Source of the DNA: Taenia hydatigena
Lineage: Eukaryota; Platyhelminthes; Cestoda; Cyclophyllidea; Taeniidae
Reading direction: 5' to 3'
Assembly: GCA_036345935.2 (NCBI GenBank)
Contig: JADWOT020000001.1
Coordinates: forward strand, 19,447,098 to 19,511,097
DNA length: 64,000 nt
Shown here piece by piece: positions 11,099-23,869 of this stretch; position 1 is the stretch's first letter; the number at the start of each line of letters is the position of its first letter. The notes under the pieces are model-generated. The model was not told where the DNA came from. It ran no database searches and saw nothing but the letters and a program-made list of their open reading frames with translations. The position numbers and the translations under genes were made by a program.

Positions 11099-13640
11099 TG
11101 CTTCCGTCGTACAAATCTTTATCCAGCTATCCCACGCAGGCGACCTCTGGCAGGGAACAAACTCAGCCGAATGCAAGGCAAATTCACGTTTCTAAAAGGG
11201 CGTTCCTCAACGTTGGTGATTTTCGAGGTCATAATTTTCATTTTCCAGTTTGTAGTTAATCATGTTAAGCGATTTGAGCATTGGTGAGTGCTGACCAGCA
11301 GTGAAGTCTCTCAAGTGGGAGGTTTCATCGGTGGGTGGTTACGGCGGACATTGATAGGCGAGTGCAATGGTAGAGGGAGAGGAAAGGATGAAGAGGGAGC
11401 TTATGAGTTCCACGAAATAACATTTCAAGGGGAAGTAGTGAAAGTGGCCTAGATATTTAATTTTGTAATCCATTTGTTAGGGCTCAAAGTTGCTGTCTGC
11501 TGACAGCCTAGAGGGTCGCGTGAGCATGTGGGCGATCTCATCTCCCCACTTTTACGTCATTAAATAAACGGCAGCAACAGCTAAGAGAGAAAGGAGGTAG
11601 AAAATGTAGTTGGACCTGTTGAGGCTTGATGAGAGAATGACCGAATGAGACAGAGGCACCTTTCTGAACTAGAATGCTAAATTTACTGGCAGAATCAAGG
11701 TATTCCTCATCGAAGACATCCACTGTCACAGGAAGAGTGCACAATAGGTACGGATAGGCTAGCGAGTGTGTGGTATTCACTGGATCTACAATTCCTCAGC
11801 AGCTAAATTGAGTGCTGATGCACGTTGCCACATTAGATCAGAAGCAGAAGCCAAGGTATGCGAAGTGCAAATCACTGCCATGACACCAAATTGGGAAGAA
11901 GTCAACTGCAGATAATGGTTGGTTGGTTGGTTGGTGTGGCAAAAGAAATGGGCTACCATTATCGTGATTGGCCCGCATAAGTGGAATGACGAAGGAAGGA
12001 TGAATAACCAGCACCTGTGGAGAGTAGCCGTTTTGAAGACAGTGGCAAACAGCCCGAAATGCAAGAAGTGAATTGAAGGCAATCCTTCGCAGTGCAGCAA
12101 ACCAGACCACAACTGCACTGATGATCAGAGGCAATAGGGCGAGAGCCGTCTTGACGTAGCCTTCTGCTCCACCGATAGACGAGTTAATAAGGACGAATGT
12201 CGATTGTGTCCTCTGTGTGTGTGGAGTCACCTCACTGACATGCCAATGCAGCATGCTACTGTCGCCAACTGAAGTAGTGCATCGGACAATTGAAGTGCCT
12301 CTTGAGTCTCGCAAATGTAGCCTGCTATTTGTAAGAACAGAAGAACTTGCTACAATGCATTTTGGTTCAAGTGATTTTGCAACAACGAATGCTGGCTACT
12401 TTCTTCCTTATGTTGTTTTTGACGGTGCAGGTTCGCAACGAGTGGTTATACCGGCAATCCCCTCTGACCGTTACACATTACAAAGGGCTACAGCGTTCAG
12501 AGAGCATTGTTTTGCATGTCCAAACGCGATCCAATATCTGCATTGGAATGCCGAACTCTCGCGTTGCTTGAGTCTACTAATTCTACTTTCTTGACCACTC
12601 AAAGCAGCTGGCACCGAATCAGCCTCACAGGCCTTCACTGCAATTGCCTGCGAGCTTCCCAATGTTGAGTAAGACCGGTTACAGTCCTTCCTCCTCCTCC
12701 TCCTCCTCCTCCTCCTCCTTGCACATAATTTATCATCACCAACTGATTAGTTTTATATCCCCGCAATCCCTGCTGCATCACTTGCATCCACTCATCATCT
12801 GGTGGTGATGGTGGTGGATTGCATAATGTGAATGGCATTTCAGAAGTAGTAAGCGTGCAATCCTAACAATATAGCATAAATTGAAACACAATAGCTTATG
12901 ATAACAATACAATTAGCAAACTTTTCTCGATTGCGCTAAGTTGGCACTGTCCAACACATGTGTGGGAGTGGGACGCAAGATTTTAAATGTTTTCACTCAC
13001 TCGCCTTCTGATTATGCATAATGAAACGGGACAGTGTGTGGTGTCCCATAATCCAACTTCTTGCTCTAGTATGCCTTCTTTTAGCAGTGTTTTGTTTACA
13101 ATTAAATCCAACATCCCAGCTTGGAATGATAAGGGTCTCGATAGTAAACTCTTATACTCACTTGAATTGTAATACATTTTAGCTCGCCCGACAGCTGTCC
13201 TACCACCATCCATTCACCTCCACCAATGATTGGAGGTGATGACAGCCCTCACCGCACCACTAGTCCTCACTGCGCGTCTTCATTCACCCACAGTGAATGC
13301 AGCCATGCGTCGATTCGGAGAATGCTGCGCAGCTTTCTGATGCGTTGCAGTGAATCGTGTGGATTTGGTGTTGACACTGCTTCTGGCTGTGCAATGGCAG
13401 GCTTGCCAGGTGTCTCACAATCGCCACTGTCCTCCTCCACTGGCACGTAGGGTGATGTGGGAGCAGATGTCCTCTTGGGCGGCATTTCACACTGTCGTGA
13501 TGGCGAGCGGGTGGGCGCATCGTAATGTTCTCCTGGTGCCATTTCGCTACCAATGTGATCAGGTGTGCGTAGGATTACAGTTGTATGGAAGGAAACGCCT
13601 CGAGAACAGGCAACACTGCTGCAGGTTAGGCGGAACGTAT
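11099..13640 (-). pseudogene. Most complete Hsp70-like copy (e, n, f, d, s)
   Basis: On the minus strand the modules follow in Hsp70 order: e (13,620 to 13,267), n (13,213 to 12,983, frameshifted here), f (12,838 to 12,635, with PPDDEWMQVMQQGL and GGRTVTGL), an overlapping frame with SQAIAVKACEADSVPAALSG (12,662-12,471), d (12,314 to 11,786) and s (11,780 to 11,538). Module s has DEEYLDSASKFSILVQKGASVSF. The pattern acidic-SxxFxxLxxxGxxxxx resembles the first strands of the Hsp70 substrate-binding domain, especially the HSPA14-like type. Colinearity of five weak resemblances on one strand is the main argument. Each part alone would be unconvincing. Frameshifts separate the modules. Confidence 0.48.
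12689..12719. repeat. (TCC)n microsatellite
   Basis: An uninterrupted TCC run. On the minus strand it codes a glycine run in module f. Confidence 0.85.
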
Positions 13641-14065
13641 CCTGTCATTGTTTTCTACCTTTCTCGGTTTGTGTGGATAGCTTCGAAGTTCTACCCTTTT
13701 TCCTCCTACCACCTTGTCGTTACTTGTCGTCCTGGTGGCAGTGAGATGTGCAGGACGTCTTTCTGCCTATTTAACCCACCCCGCCCCACTCCTTCATCGT
13801 TCTGTGGCCAAGAGCAACATGGTTGAGTAAATGGCATTTCTTCACCCTGCTCACGACAGGGAATCACATTGTCGTGATGCGTAGCAAATCCTCTTCAAAT
13901 GTTGTCACTCGTGGATCACTAACCCACATTCACTGTCAATGCCAACGCTTAAGTGTAACTGTCCGCTGCTGCTGCACATCGCACAGTGCTTGGTTCGACG
14001 CACGCCATCAAAGTGTTTCATTCTGGGATAACCAGTCTGACGCACAAGTTTCAGGTGGTTGCGCT
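13641..14065 (-). other. Decayed relative of the 485-codon frame
   Basis: The interval 13,964-14,022 closely matches 8,818-8,873 (the cysteine-containing part), and 13,877-13,915 resembles about 9,616-9,660. Both are in the same orientation and relative order as in the 485-codon frame, but much sequence is lost between them and stops interrupt the frame. The part before 13,840 is not recognised. Confidence 0.5.
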
Positions 14066-17000
14066 GATTGTCTTTGCTTTTTCTAGGAAATTGCCAAAAG
14101 ACGATTTAGCAGCATGTGAGATAATCATGAAAATTGCTCATTAAATTACACGGCAATTTCATTTCTTTGCTCTGCTCATACACTGACTCACACCTATTCC
14201 CATCTCTACGGTGGCATTGAGTGACCCACTCAATCGGCTGCTGCTTCAGTCCAGCCTCTGTGACTGCACTGCTGTGGCACTATGCAACTTGACAATAACA
14301 TTGCGATTCGCACAAAATCACCAAGCGTCACTGGTCCTACCGAAAACCAAGTGTCCATCACTCCGTGTGAAAGGCGGCAAAAAGTCCATTCTTACATTTG
14401 TGGTTTGCATAGGGGATGGAGGCTTCTTCACCGTCATCCCAATGACAGTTACATCCACTAGGAGTGCAGACCACTCTAAATGCTTCCACTTTCCAAATCA
14501 TTTCAATGGAAAGACTGCATTCCTGTCTGCATACACATTTGCCTCTCCCTCAAAAACAATCAGTAAAAGGGGATTAGTCTATGTGTCCTTGTCCTAATCA
14601 AGCTTTGTGTATCATCATCACCTCTTCTTTGCAGTAACGCCTATGCCTTTTTGGTCACGAAATTGCTCAAATCAAGCAGCGATCGCTACCAATCAGGAAA
14701 GCCACAGTAACAGTCCAGTTGTTACTGATTTTAATGGCACAAAAGTTGGAGAAAGGAGAAATCGAGTGATGGAGAACGTTGAGACGCGTTGACTCAGTGG
14801 CCTCTACATTGACTGCGAGGGCGTGGCGGCGAATCACTCACCATCTGTCGCTCTTGCCTCGTGCACGTCTGTGTATCTTGTACTATTTTCATCCCACCCA
14901 CATTCGCACAACGGCACCGAGTTCACGCAAGCTTCTGGCAAGGTGGTGGTTGCCATTTCTGCTGTACACAATGTCTTTGATAACAATTGGATTATGAACT
15001 TATCTGCCTCGGATGTGGTTGCTCTAAAACCTGCAATTCTTAAAGGAAGAAAGTAGCTACGTGCCACATTTTATTTCATTTGTTTAAACAACGTGAACAA
15101 CTTGGTGAAGGACAATCCTGAGCTCATGTCAACTGTTTAAACAAATAAAGAAACTATTCACGCATCACACACATCAACCGGTTGCAACCAAACTCTAATA
15201 GAATTCCATGCTGCTTTGGTGTTTCCTCAAATAACTTGGGAACGCCTGCAGCGGATAGTGGTTTCAGTGCGTTTGCTACTTGTGTCACTTTCGAGCTCTA
15301 ATGTCGCACTAATACGTTACAGGTATGTATTTTTGAAGTCATGAGAGCAGAGTCTGCCCAAGTGGCAATCGTCAAAGCAAATGTCCTTCATCCCTTCATT
15401 TGTTACATTGGATTTCAAAAGCGATTCGTGTGGCAAGCGACCTCCTGAACAAAGCTATAAGTTGGTTAACAACTACCCAATCGAAACCTGTTATCACAAG
15501 GGGATGTGTCAGCTGTCCACACTGCTAATTCGTTTCTAAGGGCAGGATGGCAAATGCACAAGCAAGGCGGGTGGTACATCTGGGCTCATTAACAACCACC
15601 TCAACCTTGGCATAGCGAAATTCCATCAGCCACACTACAGGATTGAGGCGAGGTGTAAAACGTGCCTGAAGAGTGAGCGTTGTGGACCTAAAACTAAGCT
15701 GTAATGGGGGAGATTAAATGCAGGCGTACCAGAAAAATCGGATGCCGTCAGCGGAATTACAACTGAGGTGCAAGGATTGTTACTAAGGTTAACACATTAG
15801 AATGTAGAACTGGAACAAAACAGCAAGTCTTTAATCACTTATCGTACTCAATTGGCCAGGCTTTCACCTCGCACTGAATAAAGCACTCCCTGCTCAAAAG
15901 GCATGAGAGTTGAAGGCGGAGAACTCAACATGAGAGATGCTACTATGGTGGCCACCCTAGCAAGCCTCATCTCATTCCACTATAACGTGAGCATAAAAGA
16001 GTGGGTCAAACGTGACAAACGTAACCAATTTACTTAATTCCTAACGCTGAAGCATAGCCACAAGCCTCCGTGCCTTGCCAACTCCCTCCAAGGTCTGTGC
16101 TTGGCTGTAATAGACGCCGGCAACATCAGTGATGACGACGTGGCTCAGTGTTGTGGCACCTTAACTTACCTCGTCATTGGCGAGAAAGAGAAGACCCTCG
16201 TCCACAACTTCATTTCATGTGGCCAAGGAGTAAGCCAGAATGACGGGAAACATGCTAGGGAACTGTAATGGAAGGAGCTGTCCATGGCCTTCTCGCATAT
16301 GGAGTCATGGTTGGATAAACGTCCAGTTTAATCGCGCAGTTTAGCCACCCATTATGATTGAGAAGTTCTGTGGCTTACAGACACATTATTACAGCCAGCC
16401 AATTGTGCAGCCTCGATTCGCCACATGCCCAAAGAATGGTCTGAACCAATGCTCTCCCATTGTGGCCCCATTCAGCCCCACGCTATACCCTGCCATCAGA
16501 CCATGCTCCTTTGCCTCATCTTGCTTGTAGCCACATTCCTTGCATTCATTTTGAAAGTTGCAGAAGAACCAGGTAAACCTCCATGAAGTTTCCTTGCTTA
16601 ACTCGGGAGCAGATTAGTCTGTAATAAACCTTCGTGCTCATCCTACCCGCTATAACAAGACCACAACCGCTCCTCTTTCTACAAGGACACGTTCGGCAGG
16701 AGGAGAAGAGATTGGAGTTGACCTCCGGAGTCAGTCATAGTCATGCTATGGCTATATAGCGTCCTGCCTAGTGCTAGATACCGTCTCTAATAACACCATT
16801 GTATCTATTTAGCTAGGATGGTCCAGTCAAACAACCTCGGCCGTCAAGAGTGTCTGCTACGCCCATTCGAAGCACCAACCATATACTTCCATAGCCCGCA
16901 CCATTGTGCATTCTTTCGTAGCATACAGTTGGCCTGGATGCGCTATATCAAGGTTGATGCCGCCCATAACCGCCTTCATCTCTACTCGTTAGACCGACTG

Positions 17001-20000
17001 CGTCTAAACCAAATGGCAACCAACCATTTGCTATTACATGCGATCCTCCAACCTGTCTGTGGAATTGTTGTGGACATTCATCAAAGGCAACCCCAATCCT
17101 CCATCTCTGGTTTCGTGCTTCACGCCTCCACCCTGGTACTGCTCCACTGCTCCATCCAACCAAGTGAGAGGCTTGGGCCGATATTCAAAACGGACTGTGA
17201 AACATCCTGCATTGTTTGCAACGCAACAATGACAGGGAACCACCAATTCGAAACGTGGGAGATTTTTATAAAAGGGTAACAAAATAACACGGATAGCATG
17301 AAACCAAAAGCGAAGTGAAGTCAAAGTTAAGGAAGGAGAGCATAAGAGCACGGGATCCTCCTATTTACAAGCATTACACAACTGCATCACTTGGCACCGT
17401 CTTAATAAAGGAGATGAAGTTGGTTGATGCAATGTTGGCAAAAGTATGGTAAGAAGCGATGTGACTTCTTATCACAATAGTAGTAGTCGTCGTGGTTTAA
17501 GCGTCAATCCATTCTACAGGGTGCTTTATAAAGTCTGCATCCTGACTTGCTAATTCTCAAACCAGTTGGCATAAAATGGCTGCCAATGTAGCAGTTTTCA
17601 AATTTACATCTCTGGTCTCCGCCCATGCTCCAGCAGCATCATCGGTGTGACGAATGAGACGTGCAAAAGGCTCCAACCAACTCAGCGAAATCAACGCAGG
17701 ACGTGCATAAATGCACACTGGACATCTCTTAGGGTATGGGAACAGATCATGATGGGAGCGATTGCAATCCTTGTCTGTGTGTGGCGTACTGCATGGGTAG
17801 GCATCCACAGCATCACTTGCACTTCTCCATTATTTGTTCTTTTCACATTCTCTTCACTCCTGGTCGTCACTTTATGCTTCTTTTCCTTAAAGGTGACCAA
17901 ATTACAGTACTGTGGGGCTCTCGCACTGTTCCAAAGTTGATGAGGTCGTCGGTTAACAATGAAGCATCGGTTCCATGGAGATGCGGTGCGTGCATTAATG
18001 CGGTGATTTGCGCACAACGGTCCTAAAGAGTGAGCAAGCGAGGTGTTTAAGAAATGAATGGACTACACAGTCGAGTGCGCCATCCCAGCAGCATCAAGTG
18101 TTTTAGGTAAGAGACACTTGTTCATGGTCAGTCACGTAAGAGTACTCTAGTAATGTGAGCAGTTCACTGCACAATGGTGTGGGTCAAAGTAGGTCATGTG
18201 TGATGGAAATGGGTCACAATGACAGCAACAGTAGTGCTTATCGCTATCTCTAATAGTCAGGTCAATTAAATTATCTTGTCTAAACCACGACCGCTTGGAT
18301 GAACCACTAAAATACGCGCCTGGTGATTACAATAAAATTTATGATGAGGTGGACATGTTTCCTTGTGACAACGTCTGGTTTGACACGATTGTGCCTACTC
18401 CATTTGGGTTGCGCACACAATTGCAAATTGTTAGGTGATGCTAACAAATTGCGGGAAAAATGCGCATTTATCCAAGAGTGTCCTTTATGATTTCCAATGG
18501 ACTCACTAGATAAAACGACTCCTCCAAGGTGCACAAGCACCTCCTTTGGGCCTTCCACCACTAGTGAAGGAAAGGCACTGAATATTCCATGTTCTGTCCA
18601 GCATTGTTTAAATAAAAGCCAAGTTGTCATTCGTCTGTCCGGCCTCTTCAAATGTACTATAATGTGTGCTTCTATTGTTAATAAAGATAGCAATTAAGGA
18701 TTGCATAGAAGAATGGAATTTGACATAGAGTTGCTTTAATGACAAGGACTGCCCCTAGCTACTCCATTAAGCATGCGGATGTCACCTCTGAATGTCATCT
18801 CTAAACCCAAACTAGAGTGCAGTGGAAATGAGACCGCTTAAAAGCAAACATTCACCCCAAATACTTGGCATTGCCAGGGAGGCAAATCCAAATATGCATT
18901 TCATTCGAGTGACGATGACATCGCATAATCACTAGTCAGTAGCGTCATGCGCAACTCACCGCATTACTGCGCGCACCAAATGCCCACGGAACCGATGAAT
19001 CATTTCGGCCGGTGACCCTGTCGTCTTTGAAGCAACTCGAGAATCCCACAGCATTGTACTTTGGTCGACACCAAAGGCAGAGAAGGATGCTTTGCTTTAT
19101 TGACCTGACTAATAACGGGGAACATGAATAAAGAGTAAGTAAAAGCAAAAAATGATGGAGAAGAGCAAGAGCGTCAATTTGAGAGGTACTGCATTGCACG
19201 TTACCTCGTTACAAATGGATTGAGAAATGGCATAACACGGTGCAGACTTCATAAACTACACTGACAGCAATAAAGCAAGTGGTTGAATAGATTGGTGTTC
19301 CAAAAGACTATTGTTGCGGCAAACTTTGGTTAACCCTGCATTAAGCACACCCACTTTCCGCCATTACGACAGTGTCAAGTGATGGAGTCGTGTACTGTTC
19401 CTGAATCAAAGGAGCAAATTGGCTTCTTCGAAATGACTACGCCCGTATCCACATGCATTGACGGCATTTAGTCGTGGAGGGTGCTTCTCTCTTCAATAGT
19501 GACAAACGCCAACTATTCAATGCCACCATTCAGTAATCAGTTTGAAAGTACTTCCATTGGCTTTGTGTGTACATGTGCAGTAATGCAGCTTCCCGAGAGT
19601 TCCTTGTTAGCAAAAGCAGGCATAACACTGGGGCGAAATGCATGTGTATTTAGCAAACAGAGGGAACGGGCTGCTGGCGTGGCCCAGAGGTCATCCCACT
19701 ATTGCATTACCGGTGCAAAGTGCGGATCGACTTGGAGAGGAGGTGTGCTGCTTAATTGCAGCAGATGAAGATGATGTGGAGGAAGAAGAGGAGAAATGCG
19801 AAAATATACTCTTTGGATTGGGTGTGTGACTACGGATCAAAAGGTTTCAGGCTAGAATCCTACCAAAGCCATAAAGATTCTTCATCTCCACCTCTGCTTG
19901 CAGTGGCTCCATGTCTATCAAACAACGAATCGCATCAGGAAGGCTGCACATGCTGCCTACTTTGCCGCTAGACGGAAAAGGCAAGTAAATCGACTGAAAA

Positions 20001-21199
20001 TTGCGAGGTGGAAAATTGTCATGCCTGGTGAGAGGCTCGAATTCTCGTCACCCATATTGTTAGGATGACGCCCTAGCCCAATGACCTACCTCACCACCAC
20101 CCAGTTTTGGGACTCCACGGGGGCGATAACTTTGTTAATTATATGTTTGAGGATGCAGTGGCATAAGGTCAGCAGCGTCTGCCATTGCAAACTTTCAGAA
20201 TGCCAACATTCAGGGTCGGTGCGAGTTACCAACATCCACTTCACACTCACTGTCTTAATACTCACATCTTTTGCCCCCATGCCCTTCTTCCCTTCATCAG
20301 TGTCACCCTAGTGATGAAAGCAGTGCCCAACAAGGGACTGTTCTCTCTGGCCAGTGACGGGCTGAGCAGCATTAGATGAAACGAGAGTCATGGAAGATCC
20401 TTCTGCCCATTTGTCGCTGCGAATAAATTTTGCAAAAGTGCGCTAAAAGTGATACATTCTTGCTATTATTCTATCTTATCGTCTATTGTACCCTGACATT
20501 TCTCTCTTTTTGAATCAGTAGCTTCAAGGCGGTGCACATTTGACATCACATTTAGCGAATAGCTGACAAGTGTTTGTCGCTGGGATGAATGAACTATAAA
20601 GGGTCAAAAATGTTAAATACTCATATAAATATAATAACGCCTGCTATTCACTGGTCTGCTGTATCATGCCTAACTCCTTAACCATTTATCAGTCACCGCA
20701 ACTGACCCATAAACTCACAGATTCCAGCCGTCAGTCTGAAGTGGTATGAGTGACCAGCAGTAAAGGCATGTCAAACGTGCCAACTCATTCAGTCACACCT
20801 TAACTTCCACATAAGTCATCCCATGTGTCACCGCGGCAAAGCATAGCACCTGGTTGGAGCGGAGGTGTTAGAAATGGAAGTAAGTCAGGGAGTGAGTGCG
20901 AAGGTAAAGGTGTGAGAAATGGGTGATGGTAAGGGGAGTGGAGAGGATTGGGGAAGAAGGAAGGAAACTGGTGGTGGAGAAGTGGTCTATCAAGTTAAAC
21001 ATTGTCCTAATAACGTGGATGTTGAGGATTCGAGGCTCTCAATGGACATGCTACTAATTTAGTCGCTTCCTATTTGGCGAAATTGACTGTCCTTCCCCTC
21101 CAGTGTCAAAGTAGACAGCCTGCTCATCTTTCTTGTTTCACTTCGTTGCTGCACAGGCACAGTGCTACTACAAGCAGCGCAAAGTAAAAAGGAACTTTA
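14066..21199. other. About 7.1 kb without a supportable gene
   Basis: Open frames up to 153 codons occur (16,818-17,279 plus; 14,211-14,597 plus; 18,307-18,693 minus). None resembles a known family, none shows a repeated or periodic domain, and frames of similar length overlap several of them on the other strand. I see no member of the Hsp70-like family, no LTR and no Gypsy protein here. It reads as single-copy intergenic or intronic DNA. Confidence 0.6.
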
Positions 21200-21272
21200 C
21201 GGCCCCACCGAAACTTGAAGCCGTAGTTTCCTGATCCAAAGTTAGAGGCCTAATCCATTAGGCCACGAGACC
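21200..21272 (-). pseudogene. tRNA-Arg-like sequence, probably a tRNA pseudogene or SINE head
   Basis: On the minus strand it begins GGTCTCGTGGCCTAATGGAT, which is the start of a eukaryotic tRNA-Arg including the A box. It continues with an anticodon arm and ends with a TTCAA-type T-loop region, 73 bases in all. The anticodon positions read TTG rather than TCG. The anticodon stem has one mismatch and one G-T pair, and the B box deviates from GGTTCGAATCC. It is therefore unlikely to be a working tRNA-Arg. It could be a decayed gene or the head of a tRNA-derived SINE. Confidence 0.6.
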
Positions 21273-23869
21273 AACATTCATTGCTTTCACTTTAAACTCC
21301 ATTTTCTCCTTATCACTACCACCCGATGCAGTTAAGCAGCACACCTCCTTCTTCTATCAGTCCATTCTTTGCCGCTGTAATGCGATAATTCCAACATTTT
21401 CGTATGTGCGAACTACTTTTACTTCCGATGACGCCGTGGTAGTGGTTATGGCTGTGTTTGTGTAGATGCCTTATGAAGCAGGCGCTCTGGCCGGCGACGA
21501 CGAGCAAGCAAGATGAGTGGTGGTTCGCTACGTGATCCTGACACTCAGCATTTTTAGTTAGACCTCATGTGCCGCGTTCTTCTCTCAGCGGATATAGCGA
21601 TTGTTCGTTCCGAAATCGCAAAACTTATTATTCGCAGCCCAGAAAATGGACGCTTGTGACGAAGGAATATCACATCGGCCTCTGCTTTGCTTGTTCGGAG
21701 GGCTCTATTTGTGCCATGGAAGTCTTTCCGGTTCCCACAATGTTCCGTAAAAGTAAATCAATTTAAATTCCATGCTGGTCCTTATTCTGGCATTTGCACG
21801 GATTTTTTAGGTTTTTACTAACTAAATTACCCAATCAACCAAATTAGCAGTAAAGGAGAAAACGTGTCACTGCTTTTGAAGGCGTGAAAGTTTTTTCCAC
21901 TTTCTATCGCTTTGTGGTACAAAGATGTACTTCTGTCCATGCTTCATTATTGCGCAATTCACGTCTCGCCGATCCCATTTCATCGTATTGGGCCAGCTAA
22001 TGAAGTCGTTTTGGTCGACAACCAGCAGAGGAGTATTGAAATTACCAAGGCCCTTAAGAAATGTTAAGAGACATTTCGTCTTATTCGACCTATTCCCTGT
22101 TGTTGAAAGCGACTGCAATAACTAGTGCCTGATAGGCCGCGGGAGGCCCCAAGGTGACTTGTGAAGAACTCACCAGACGGATTATGCAGTCGTACGCATA
22201 ATGCGTACAGCGTTTCTTCAAAAGTCTAATTCGACCGGTAATGTAGTCCACAGTTTTAGTACAACAACACCCTTCTAGGCAAGCAGGCTACGGACACGAT
22301 CGTTTCTTGTTTGTTGGAGGTCGATTAGCAAATACAGATTTTGGGACTTCAAAACAAAACCTACATTCCTCACTCGACGCCATGTAAAGATGGGAGCTGG
22401 GAACAGACCGAAATCTGTAATTCTGTAGAGTTGCTCGGGTTCAAACGCGATTAGCAAGCGTAGGTTGGGATCCAACTGTTCTTTCTTTTATGGCAGAGCA
22501 TCAGAATCATTTTGAATGGAATTAGTTGGAGGTAGTGGGAAAAGTAACTGGCAGAGACATTTGTACAGCGCAATCCATTTTAAATGCACTGCCATCTAGT
22601 AGTAAAGAATTAACATTTGGAGAGAATCCACCTCATGCTCAGTTAGCCGTGTGAAGATTAACCATGTTAAAGGCGTTAGGGTAGCTGCATACCCCTGGAG
22701 CCATTCCGGGTGGTGCATCGGTGAGTTTGCGTTGTGGACTGTTTCGAAATAGCCATTATCAGAGCAAGCCAGCGTGGAGTTGATGTGTATCGAAAATGCA
22801 GGGCCTAAATAATTGGCGCCAGGGAGACGTCAACAAATTGCCTGCCCTTTGCAAATGCAATAAAATAAAAAAGGACCTCAGAAGTTTTTATGCGCAGCAA
22901 AATCTTGCTGCATCAATGGCATTTATACCATTGTCTGCATGCAGCTAATGGGCAATCTCATGGTTCCTTAAATTGCCGTTGCCAGATAGACTTGTCTAAC
23001 ATGCATCGACCAAATTGTCGAGGATTGGGTGAAATATTACTGTGCCAAATAATTGCATACAGCTTCCAAGAGGCGAATCATTCCAATTAGTTAATTTCTA
23101 AATCGCCTGTTTTTAGTGGCAAAATGCGGCAAATTGTAGGCTTTGCGATGCAAAACGTGAGCATAGCTAAAAGTTGACGGAAAGAGGCAATCAGTTTAGC
23201 TTGCATGGACCAGGTCTGACTATGTCACTTATGTTACAAGTCGTTATGTCCTTTTACGGGCTACTCTTAGAATTCATTCACTCCTTCCGTGTAGCTATAT
23301 AGGGCAGTCTATCTTCTCATGGATGTTACTTTTGCTGGTAAATGCAAAACAAAGGCACGAAAATGTGTAATTTTATGGCAGCTTATCCCACAAGCATAGT
23401 GCTAAAGAATAAACCTTTTCATACGTGACGACCTCAGCAATTGAGCATTGCCAGAAATCGCATGCATTCCTACTAGCATGCTATGCATCGGTCACACAGC
23501 AATAACTACTCGTGTGGCTTGAGCGTATGCATTCGATGCAAAATAAGTGAGTAGACTGGGAAGTGTTGAGGCATGTGTACCTCAAGAAAGCTCACGCACT
23601 GATAGAAGGCCCACCTGCCCAAGCAGTTCAGACCGAAGGAGGCGAATGATGAGCTAGTGGTTGTCTGAATTGTTCCCTGCTGTCGTCATTAATAACCAGC
23701 TTTTGATCACGTAGTGAATGGAGTAGCTTAACCGTTTCTTGCCTTATTTATATCTGACTTCTCTTCTAAAAACATCCTCGGTTTTACAGGATACAATGTT
23801 TGGGTTTAATTTCAATTTGTCTTATTTTATGTTGCTTCATCTCTTTCATTTCAGGCGCAAAGATTAAGG
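21273..23869. other. About 2.6 kb without a recognised feature
   Basis: Only short frames under 90 codons are present. No match to the repeat families of this window was seen. Confidence 0.6.

Noticed and set aside
1..14065. Idea that the multicopy family is a large DNA transposon such as a Polinton or an endogenous virus.
   Set aside because: No integrase, DNA polymerase, capsid or transposase motif occurs in any module, and the nbd part matches Hsp70 better.
16818..17279. A 153-codon frame in the single-copy region.
   Set aside because: It shows no motif or composition suggesting a protein, and frames of similar length overlap it on the other strand.
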